The notes under the pieces: model-generated | The model's database searches: none | What the model was told of the DNA's origin: nothing | What the model saw: the letters and a program-made list of their open reading frames with translations, nothing else | NCBI GenBank assembly: GCA_013416795.1 | Contig: RQSC01000806.1 | Location: forward strand, 1 to 64,000 | Reading direction: 5' to 3' | DNA length: 64,000 nucleotides | From: Prasinococcaceae sp. CCMP 1430 | Taxonomy: Eukaryota; Prasinodermophyta; Palmophyllophyceae; Prasinococcales; Prasinococcaceae | Translations under genes and position numbers: made by a program | Shown here: piece by piece, positions 9,958-18,600 of the stretch | How the letters are laid out: each line of letters starts with the position of its first letter | How positions within the stretch are numbered: position 1 is the first letter of the stretch

Positions 9958-11519
9958 CTAGTCGGCAGGTAGGTGGAGGCGCTTGTAGGGGCACCTGCAG
10001 CACGGGCATCTGACGCCCTCCGCGCTGGCTGCGCCAAACTCTTCAAAGGCCAGCAGGCAGTCGGCGTGGAAAATGTGCGTGCAGCTAAGCCAGGCGATGC
10101 CGCCGCGTCCTTTGCCCGGAACGGATGTGCCGTCCCCAGCGCCCGCACTTCCCTCCGCCCCGCCATCGCCGGTACGCCGCGTGAGGGCCTGCAGGCAGAT
10201 CGGGCACTCTCCCTCAGCACCGCCCCGTTCGAGGCTGGTCGCGATGACAGCATCCCAATTCACTCCGTTTGCATCCATGGGATCAGCAGACATCGCCTCG
10301 CGCGCCTCAGCGCTTAGCTCCTCCCTCGCCGCTGCCTCGATGCTCAAACCATCCGCGAGCGAGCGCTCTTCGCGCACGAGCTCGGCCAAGCGTTGATCCT
10401 CCGCCCCCTCGCGCTGCGACTCGCGCGCTCGCGCCGGCAGCAATTCTTGGCCGTCACAGCCAGCGTCTAAGGTGGCTGAGTCCGCCCGCCGCGAGCGCGA
10501 GCCAGCTAAGAACTTGTCGAGACCCTCGGCCATCGCCGCCCTCTGCTCAAGCCTCTGGTTCAGACGTCTGTCAATCGCGGACGTATCAAGCTCGCCCATG
10601 GTGCGCCGCGAGCGTCGCAGAGACGCATCGAGCTGACGCATGAGGTCATCGACGTCATTGATGCTCTCATCTACTGCGTCTGCAAGCTTCGTTGCCGCGC
10701 GCGTCACCTTGTCCGCGGCCCACGCTCGTTTCCGCCTGGGGTCGAGCGGAGCAGTCACTTCTCGCAGAGCTGCAGCGCGCCTGCGCGCCAGGAAACCGCG
10801 CGCCACAGCCTGCGCTCGCACGACGCACCTGCAGGAGACATGCGCACATGTCAGATGGAGCTAAGATAGGAACGAAAACGCTGGCGCGAGCGGGCGCTCT
10901 GCCATCCGCCGTTGTCTGTTTTCGCGCATGACACTGCAATGCGTGCGCGCATCTTCTGTCTACGAACGCACTTGCTGTAGTGTTCTGCCTGGCTGTCGTC
11001 GATTGCCAGCTTGTGATAGTGCACAACACGGCACATCGGACAGCATCGTTGTCCGGAGAAGCGCTCGTAGCTCGCGAGGCAAGTGCGGTGGAAGACATGT
11101 GAGCAGCTGAGCAGCACCTGACGTTGCGCATCTGTGCCGAAGTCGCCCCTGCAAATGGGGCACTGCGCCAGCGTGTCGCCACGTCCGCGCGACGCCATGT
11201 GCACGCACTGCCACTCCGCAGCCGTCAGACGTGGCGGTGGGGCTGCCACGAGGCCAATCCTCTGTGCCAGCGTGAGCTCAGGAGGTGGCGGGGACTCGGG
11301 GCGCTCTAGTCGTTGGCGCTCACGCACGCCGGCAGTGCTGCCTCCGGCCGTGGCTGCTGGCTTGCGCCTGCGCGGTGGCAGCGGGCCGCGCATGCGCCGC
11401 ACGAGCTCGTCCTGCATCGCCGCTGCAGCGAGCGCCGCGGATGCACCGCCCACGCCAGCGCCAACACCAGCGTCGCGCCTGCCGCGTGCCGCCCGACTCG
11501 CCATCTGCTGGTGATGCAT
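9958..11519 (-). CDS. RNF32: Double-RING, IQ-motif protein (RNF32-like E3 ligase)
   Basis: Two exons: 11519-10972 and 10828-9958, intron 10971-10829 (GT-AG). The join gives HYSKCVVRAQAVARGF and 472 residues. The order is RING-IQ-RING, the layout of animal RNF32. The first RING runs from CPICRGDFG through CSHVFHRTCLASYE to CCPMC. It is followed by an IQ-like helix ([18 protein letters not shown]) that may bind calmodulin. The second RING is CPICLQALTRR, then CTHIFHADCLLAFE and CPCCRCPY. Cys/His ligands are complete in both, so ubiquitin ligase activity is likely. The region between them is helical and acidic. Animal RNF32 is linked to sperm formation; a role in flagella or gametes here would be speculation. 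ATG 11504 (MASRAARG) is an alternative start. Confidence 0.85.
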
Positions 11520-12041
11520 CACATCGGTCCGCGTGGTCACGGCGCGCAGCGCGGCGCAGCGCGCGGGCTGCGGCGCCAGTCAAAGAAGCGGACCAGGCGC
11601 ACAGCACGCGCGCGGGCGGAGGGAAGGAGGCCTCGCGGGCTGCACGCGGCGCGCACTCAGTGGGCCAGTGGCGCTGTGGCAGCCACTGCGGCCGCGCTCG
11701 AGTGCCTTGGTCAACGCCTGTGCCAAAAGCGTCGAGTAGTTCAGTCCAGCATATCAGAATGCACACACCCATTGGCAAGGAGTATTTGATACGAGCGAGC
11801 TCGCGCGCCACATCGCGCGCAGCACGCAGCGCCCCCAGGGCGCCGGCGGCTGGCGGAGCCACCGCAGCGTGCGTGGCAGAGCACACGAAGGGAGGGGAGG
11901 GGAGGGTGGTGTGGTGTGGGTGTGGGTGTGTGGGTGGGGTGCGGGGAGGGGGGAGGAGAGGGGCGAGGTAAGGCGAAGGGGAGGAAGGGGAAGGGGAGGG
12001 GAGGGGAGGGGAGGGAAGGGGGCAGTCGTAGCGCGGGCTTG
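11520..12041. other. Divergent promoter region (RNF32 / NOSIP)
   Basis: No gene is supported. The 150 bases before the NOSIP start are a GGGGA-rich purine tract (about 11885-12020) with TGGTGTGGGTGTGGG runs. Confidence 0.6.
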
Positions 12042-12959
12042 ATGGGCCGCCACTCGCAGAATGCTGGCGCCGTGGGCAAGGAGACCCTCACGCACGCCGA
12101 GAAGAAGCGACTTGGGTGGGGAACGCAACGCACTCGGCTGGGGCGCGACGGCGTGCTGTCCTTCGACGCGTGCAACTTGGGGATGGTCACCGCCAAGGTC
12201 CCCGTCGTGACGCCCGAGGGTGTGGTGTACGACAAGGAGGCAATCATCGAGTGCTTGATCGCGCAACGCGAGGACCTCAAGCGGAAGCGCGCGGCGTGGG
12301 AGGCACAGCAAGCGGACAAGGCCGCCGAGGCCGCCGACGCAGAGGACGAGAGGCGCAGCGAAGCCCTTGCTGCATTCGAGGCCCAGAACGTGGCGGCGGT
12401 GGCAGGTGATGCGGGAGTGGCGAGCGGTGGGGGCGGCGCAGAGGGTGCCGGCGAGGGGAGCAAGCCGCCCGCGGCGCCAAGCCTTAAAAAGGCGTATTGG
12501 CTCCCAACGCAAGGCCCGGGGAGACACAAGGGCGCCCTGGACGAGCCACCCTCGCACACCTCGTGCCCCACGACCAAGAAGAAGCTAAGGATGAAAGATC
12601 TGACAGAGGTAAAGTTCATGCCCATGCCGGAGGGTGTCAGCGAGAAGGAGGGAAAGTATCTGGACCCACTCACACGCGATCCCCTCACTGACAAGGCCCA
12701 GGTGGTCGTATTGCGGCCAAGCGGTGTTGCCATGCTTGAGTCGAGCTACGAGCGCTTCGTGAAACCGGACGGTGTGTACAACGGCAAGAAGGTGCGCGCC
12801 AAGGACGTTATCAAGTTGCGAAAAGGTGGCACGGGCTTCGCGGCTGGTGGCGCCCCTGTTGAGGCGAAGGCACACCACTCGCATGGTCTGGGCGCCACGA
12901 ACGCGCCTCTTAGGGGCACTGGCGCATCCCTGTCCAATTTCGGCTTAAACTACAATTAG
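12042..12959 (+). CDS. NOSIP: NOSIP-like U-box E3 ligase
   Basis: Intronless, 305 residues, the same length as animal NOSIP (301). The N-terminus MGRHSQNAG, then LTHAEKKRLGWGTQRTRLGRD matches the family's conserved start. A split U-box follows: FDACNLGMVTAKVPVVTPEG and VVYDKEAIIECLIAQ, interrupted as in NOSIP by a charged helix (residues about 85-140). The second half of the U-box resumes at KYLDPLTRDPLTDKAQVVVL. NOSIP was found as a partner of nitric-oxide synthase in animals, and its plant homologue (CSU2 group) is a nuclear E3 ligase acting with COP1-type light signalling. E3 activity is inferred; no synthase is visible here. It ends 265 bp from the convergent coiled-coil gene. Confidence 0.88.
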   Translation: MGRHSQNAGAVGKETLTHAEKKRLGWGTQRTRLGRDGVLSFDACNLGMVTAKVPVVTPEGVVYDKEAIIECLIAQREDLKRKRAAWEAQQADKAAEAADAEDERRSEALAAFEAQNVAAVAGDAGVASGGGGAEGAGEGSKPPAAPSLKKAYWLPTQGPGRHKGALDEPPSHTSCPTTKKKLRMKDLTEVKFMPMPEGVSEKEGKYLDPLTRDPLTDKAQVVVLRPSGVAMLESSYERFVKPDGVYNGKKVRAKDVIKLRKGGTGFAAGGAPVEAKAHHSHGLGATNAPLRGTGASLSNFGLNYN

Positions 12960-13224
12960 CAACGTTTTTGCCGGCAGTGTTGGCGCGAGTTGTCGGCAAC
13001 GCGCGAGCTCCGGGGGGGCATGCTGTCTACCGCAGTTGCTCTGGCTGCCTGCGCCAGCGCAGAGCGGCCATGCGGCACGCCCCTGCACGTAGTACTAGCT
13101 CAAGATTGATTTATTTGCCCGCGTAGTCATGTGGGAGTCACCTGTAGCCGGCCCGGTCCTGTACGTCGCAGTGAGCAAAGTACGCGTTGGACAACCGGTG
13201 CACACCCTCATGTGACGCCGGCCG

Positions 13225-14433
13225 CTACGCCTCGTACTGCTGCTGCCGCTTCGCCGCGAAAGACATGGCAGCCTCTTGCAGCCGTGCGGCTGTGGTTTCG
13301 TTCTCCTTGGCCAGCGCCTTGGAGCGCTCGAAGAGCTCCAACGCAGCGAAGTACCGCGCGTCGCACTCCTCCCTCGTCGCTCGTCTCTCCCTCTCCGCAG
13401 AAGCACCGGCCGGCGCACCGCTCGGCGCCGTGGAAGTCGACCCGGACTTCGGCCTGGCTTCTGTCCGCGCCTTGGGCTTGGATCTGGCCGCCCGTGGCGC
13501 CTTCGGCGCACCCGCTTCCACGGCTGCCATGGCCGTCGCCGCTGCTGCCTTGGCCGCCGCGTCGCGGCCGCGACACTCGTCGTGGGCCTTGTGCATCCAC
13601 GGCATGGCCTTCGCACGCCTACGCGCCTCCGAAGCCCGGAATTTGGCCAGGCGCTCCGCCGCCGATGACTGCTGCGGTTGCCTGGTCTTGTACATGCTGA
13701 CAGGCGGCGCCTCGCGGCGCTGATAGGCCGCACGCGTTCCCGCAGGAACCCGCTGCTCCTGCCGCTGCTGCCGCGCTCGGCTCTTGCGGCGATGCGAGTG
13801 CTGCACTGCTGTCGGCACCCTGATGCTCTCCGCGCCGACCGGAAGCCTTGTGCGCTGCTGTTGTAGCAGCGTCTCAAAGGTGCGCTCCATCGCCTCCCTA
13901 TCCGCGTTGTCCGCCTCGACGCGCTGCTGGTGGCGCAGCTCAGCCTCACGAAGCGCCTCCAGCTCCGCCGCGCGCGTTGCGTGGCGCTCTGCCGCCTCGT
14001 GGGCGCGCCGCTGCCAGGCGGCCTCTAACTCCTCGCGAGAGGCTCGCCACACGCGCGCGAACTCGCGCAGGGAAGACGGCCTTTCGGCGGGCTCATCGAG
14101 CGCGCACTGCGCCGAAGACCCGCCTGACGCATCGCTCGAGTCGGCTGGCTCCTCTGCGGGCGGGTGGGCGGCCGCGCGCACGCGCAGCGCGTGCATGCGC
14201 GCGTGCGGCCCCGCCTCTTCGCCCTGCGCCCCTTCCCGTCCATCGGCCGCGGCGCGCGCCCCGCCATCCTGCGCCCCGCCTTCGCCGCCCCCACCGATCG
14301 CGCCGCCCTCGAGGTCGCTCACGCGCTCGCGCAAGCCGCCGAGCGCAATCTCGAGCGTGGAGACTCGCGCCGCGAGCTGGCCCGCGGCGAGCGCCATACC
14401 CACGCCGGCGGCGCCCGCCGCCGGCCCGTCCAT
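13225..14433 (-). CDS. Coiled-coil protein of unknown function
   Basis: Intronless from ATG 14433 (MDGPAAGAAGVGMALAAGQL), 402 residues. The frame is open upstream, but that part is Gly/Arg-rich and reads through a GGGA repeat. Residues about 15-45 form a short heptad segment (LAARVSTLEIALGGLRERVS), then an Ala/Gly/Ser-rich linker. A long charged helix follows (about 130-230; ATRAAELEALREAELRHQQR). The C-terminal third is basic and ends in another helix (LELFERSKALAKENETTAAR). I recognise no family. A cytoskeletal or centrosomal role is possible from composition only. Confidence 0.65.
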   Translation of the reverse strand: MDGPAAGAAGVGMALAAGQLAARVSTLEIALGGLRERVSDLEGGAIGGGGEGGAQDGGARAAADGREGAQGEEAGPHARMHALRVRAAAHPPAEEPADSSDASGGSSAQCALDEPAERPSSLREFARVWRASREELEAAWQRRAHEAAERHATRAAELEALREAELRHQQRVEADNADREAMERTFETLLQQQRTRLPVGAESIRVPTAVQHSHRRKSRARQQRQEQRVPAGTRAAYQRREAPPVSMYKTRQPQQSSAAERLAKFRASEARRRAKAMPWMHKAHDECRGRDAAAKAAAATAMAAVEAGAPKAPRAARSKPKARTEARPKSGSTSTAPSGAPAGASAERERRATREECDARYFAALELFERSKALAKENETTAARLQEAAMSFAAKRQQQYEA

Positions 14434-14657
14434 CCAGCCGGGCGTAGCGGCACTCCGCCCACCCAACTGACCCACCCTCCACTGGGCTGTCTGGGGCGGC
14501 GCCGCGCCGCGCCGCGCCGCCCCGCGCCACTGTGGCGGGCTAACCCCGGTCCCCTGCCCCTGCCCCCTCCCTCCCTCCCTCCCTCCCTCCCTCCCCTCGG
14601 TGCCCCTGCCGCCCTGCCGCCCGCCGGCCGCGTCCGCGCGTGCGCGCGAAATTCGAA

Positions 14658-14697
14658 TGCGTTTTGACGTCCATGCAGACGCGCATATCAAAACGCA
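14658..14697. promoter_or_regulatory. Inverted pair of TGCGTTTTGA element
   Basis: TGCGTTTTGACGT at 14658-14670 faces its near-exact inverse ATATCAAAACGCA at 14685-14697, with a 14-base spacer. It lies 225 bp upstream of the coiled-coil gene start. The same element recurs elsewhere in intergenic DNA (24553, 15047, and as CATATCAAAATGCA at 56751). The dyad could bind a dimeric factor or form a hairpin. Confidence 0.4.
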
Positions 14698-15046
14698 CCC
14701 GATCCGCGCTACGATACCATTGTGTCGACTTCAATTAGCCGTTGCAAGCCGTTGCACCCGCGGCCACCGCGGCCCCGCGGATCGACGGATCTCAGACCCT
14801 ATTTAGTTACACCCCAACAGGCCGTGCGAGCGCGGCAGCGAACCAACGTTCCTTGGTTCAAAATCATCCATACCCGCGGGTTTCGGTTTCGTTCGGTGCC
14901 TTCGGCACACCCGCGCGCATTCGCTGCGGTCGGCGGCGGGAATCGGAGAAAAGGGATTCCGAATCCGAATTCCGCTCCGAAGCAGCGGTTTCGGTTTCGC
15001 TCGCGCGTGCGGGCGCCGCCCCGCGCCTCCCGTCGCCGCGCGAGGG

Positions 15047-15059
15047 TGCGTTTTGACCT
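15047..15059 (+). promoter_or_regulatory. Copy of TGCGTTTTGA element
   Basis: TGCGTTTTGACCT, upstream of the formin gene; one of several intergenic copies. No function is known to me. Confidence 0.3.
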
Positions 15060-15624
15060 GCGCGCACGCCGCGGGATCGCCGGCGGTGCGCGCGCACACA
15101 GGCGCACCGCGAAACGCGGAAGCGCGGGAGCAATTGATTTTGATTGCGAAGCGACGCGACGCGACGGCGCGCGGGCCGGCCCGGCGCGCGACCTCGGCTC
15201 GGCCGGGGACGCCCGAAACCCGAACACGCCAGGGGCGAGGCGGGGCGAGGCGGGGCGCGTGCGCAGGACAAAACGAGACGAGAGTGAGACGTATATTGGA
15301 CCCTGATTCGGTAGTAAACCCTTATAGCGCGCGCGCGCCGCTGGCGTGCGGCGCCGCTGCTGCGCGCACGGGACAGGGGTGGGGGGAGGGGGGGAGGGGA
15401 CGGGGATGGGGGCAGGCAGGCAGGCACGCCTGATGTGCGCGTTCGCGGGCGCGCGGGCGAGCGTGTGTGTGCGCACGCGTGTGCCACACCGTGCGCAGCG
15501 CACGCGCTGGGGAGGGGCGCTAACCCTCCAGGCCGCGGCCGCGCCCCGCCGCGCGGGCTCGAAGGTGCGTACCCTCGTCGCGCGAGCCAACGCGCCGCGC
15601 GTCCGGGTGCGGCGCAACGGACGC

Positions 15625-18600
15625 ATGGCCGCCGCCGGGGCCTTCTGCTCGCGCCCTCCCGCCGCGGCAACGGCCGCGCTCGCCGAGGCCGCGCGGTCGG
15701 CCGCGGCGCTTCTTGATAGCAGCGAGGACGCCCTGTGCGCGCTGGGTGAAACGGTGGAGGCGCTCGAGCCCGGATTCAAGGGCGTCGGCCCGGTGGCTGC
15801 CGTGATCGCAGCAGGATGCAAGCTCGTGCGCGACATGGACGACTGCCTGCTTACACACAAGCTCGCGGACGCGTTCAGCGCGGCCGTGAAGATACAAACG
15901 GCCAAGTGCAGGCAGTACGTGCTCAGGCTGCTGCTGCAGAGGCTGCCCAGGCGGAACGCGCGGACGCTGCGCGCGCTGTGCTGCGCCCTTGCCGCGTGTG
16001 CACTGCAAAGGGGCTTCGGTGGCGGCGTGAGCGAGCTGCTGCAGCTGGCCGCCGGCGCCGCGCCGTTTGTACTTCCGGCAGGAGCGACGGGCGCCGGCGA
16101 TGCACCCGCCGCAGCGGCAGTGCTCGCAGCGCTGGCCGGAGAGTACGCTCACCTACTCGAAGAAGACATCGACGCGAACGCGGACGCCGGCGGAGGCCAG
16201 GGGGCGGTGACGAAGGGCCGCGTTGCCGAGCGTGCGGCGAAGATCGCCCCCGTGCTAGGCGCCACCGTCCGTCAGGCAGGGTCCAGGGGCACGAAAAAGC
16301 ACCCCCTGTCGGTCTCTGGTGGGGGTAATGTGCCACACAGCCGCAGCGCGGCGCTCGCGGCGAAAGCGGCCACTGCGGCAACACCCACGCGCACGTATAC
16401 AGGGCTTGCAGCCAGGCGTAGCGGCGTGGCTGCCCCTTCCAAACAGCAGGCGCAGGCCAAGTCATCGAACGCACGCCGTATGTCTGCAAGCACGCTGTCC
16501 TCGCAGGGTGCCGCGCGTTCAAAGGAAGCTCAGCAGCGGTCGAGGCCCGTATGGCGATCTGGTTCGACCGTGACGCCCACTACGCAGCAGCGCTCAAGCA
16601 TTCGGAGACGCACAGAGGAGCGTGTCGCCGCGAGCAAGCAGCAACGAGGAAAGAAAGCAGCGGCCGACTCGAGAGCTCGGCGCCCGCCAGAGAAGACCGC
16701 CAGCGTCGATGAAGTGGCCGATTCCGAGTCCACCGAACGCGCTGAGTCGCCGGGGCTTGATGTCAGTGCCGATGGTGACGATCGTGAGAGCATGCAGCTG
16801 GCTGCATCGTGGTCGAACGTGGCAGCGCTGCTCGAGGATGCCATGACCGAATCTAAGACGCTGGAGAGGATGGCCTCGCATGCTGGGACAGGTGGTGGCG
16901 CCGTTGAATCGTCGAAGGAGGCGCCGCCTCCGCGAGTGCAGCGCGAGCCCACGGCTGGCTGGGCAGGTGAGCGCACTCGCAAAGTGCACTTTGCTGAAGG
17001 GGCCCATGCTGTTGGCGTCACCTCTGCTGCGCCCAGTACCTACCTTGCTCCCGAATCGACAGTCAAGGCTGCGCGAGCGCAGGCCGCGCGTCTCCTGTCA
17101 AGCCCGTCGGCGGGGTACGGCAGCGTTGCATCAAGTGACCGCGAGGATGGCCGCGTGGGACCTAGCTTTCGATCTGCACCTGCCAGGACTGGGGCTGCAA
17201 AAGAAGACACTTCGCCGGCGGCGCTGCAAGCACAACAGGGGGTGGCAGATGGAGCGCTCACGAGCCCTGAATTTGCTGCGATCGAGCGTTTTGTGCCTGA
17301 AGCGCCCACGAATGCGCATATACCCGCACGCCGTCGAAGCAAGGCGCCGATTGGTGCGGAGGCGGGCGTTTCACCTTCACGTGCCCAAGGCAGTGCTAGC
17401 GCACGCCTCACGCTCACCTCTACAGTTTCCATGAGCCCAGCCGCTGCCATTGATGTGGCGACGCTCGATGCCCTGAGGTCGCAGCTGGGCGTCGATACGC
17501 TCGAGCAAGCAGCTGACTGTCGGAACGGACTGGCGTCCAGCTCAGCTGCTCCGACGCAGGCGAAGGCCGTCACGACGATTGATCAGTCGACGCTGCACTC
17601 AATGGAGGCGCTGCGCGACAATGTCGGGGCTCAGACGATCGACGAGGCGTTGGAGATGGCGAAATCCTTTGAGCTCGAGCTCGCACTGAAGCGTGCCGAA
17701 GAGCTCGAGCGCGGGGGCATGGCATCGATTGATGCATCGGCGCTCAAGACCTTGGAAGCAATGCGCAACCGACTTGGTCACGAAACGGTCCAGCAGGTCC
17801 TCGAGCACGCTCAGGCCCTTGAGGCTTCTGCGAGGCACCCAGCTGCATCGTTCGACGAGACGGCTGTCGAGGCGCTGCGAGAGAAGCTCGGATTGGCGAC
17901 GCTCGATGAGGCTATTGAGAAGGCAAAGGCCCTCGCAGACGCGTCGACTGCGAAGGGCACACGAGCTGCCAGCCCTATTGGCGGTGTAGTGCTGAAGTCA
18001 AACAAAGAGATGACAGCCGCGTTCGACACGTCGGCCTCGGCTGCTCTGCAGATGTCCCAGGCTCAAGGCCCAACCGACGCCGCTGTGGCCTCAATGGAGC
18101 TAGGCCTGAACGGTTCGACGCCCGAGGCAAAGCAGGCCATGATGGCGAGATTCTTCGACACGGCCGTCGCCGGCCCGCCAGGAACGCCATCCTTGCATCA
18201 AGGGATTGATGGAGCCGTTGTCCAGGACGCTTTCGCTGTCAATGGCGCGAGCAGCAGCGATAGCGGCAATGTCGAAAATGACGGGGGCCGCGGCGGGCTC
18301 AAGACGCCCGTGGTTGGGCCTTCTCCCACTGGTTCGGGAATTTCACTGGCAGGCCCTGCCGCTGTCGTTCGGGCCACGCCTTTGCAGTCAAGCAGTGAAA
18401 GCCCAGTCGTGGACGCAACTCGGGCTATCGCCAATGCACTGGATGCAGCGATGAGCCCTGGCGCTGACAGCCCGTCAGAAGCCTTGGCAGCAGTCTTGCC
18501 CCCCAAGACAGCGTCACTCTCGAAGTCTTCGATTCCCCCTCCGCCACAGCTACCGCAATCGCCACCGCCCGGCGCGAGCGTCGCCGCTGCACCTCCACCA

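Larger units (their letters stand above)
14434..15624. other. Divergent promoter region (coiled-coil protein / formin)
   Basis: No gene is supported in this 1.2 kb. It holds a CCCT pyrimidine run at about 14568-14600, an inverted pair of the TGCGTTTTGA element (14658-14697), a further copy at 15047-15059, and a GGTTTCGGTTTCG patch near 14985. The formin frame is open back to 15346, so an upstream start cannot be excluded. Confidence 0.6.
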
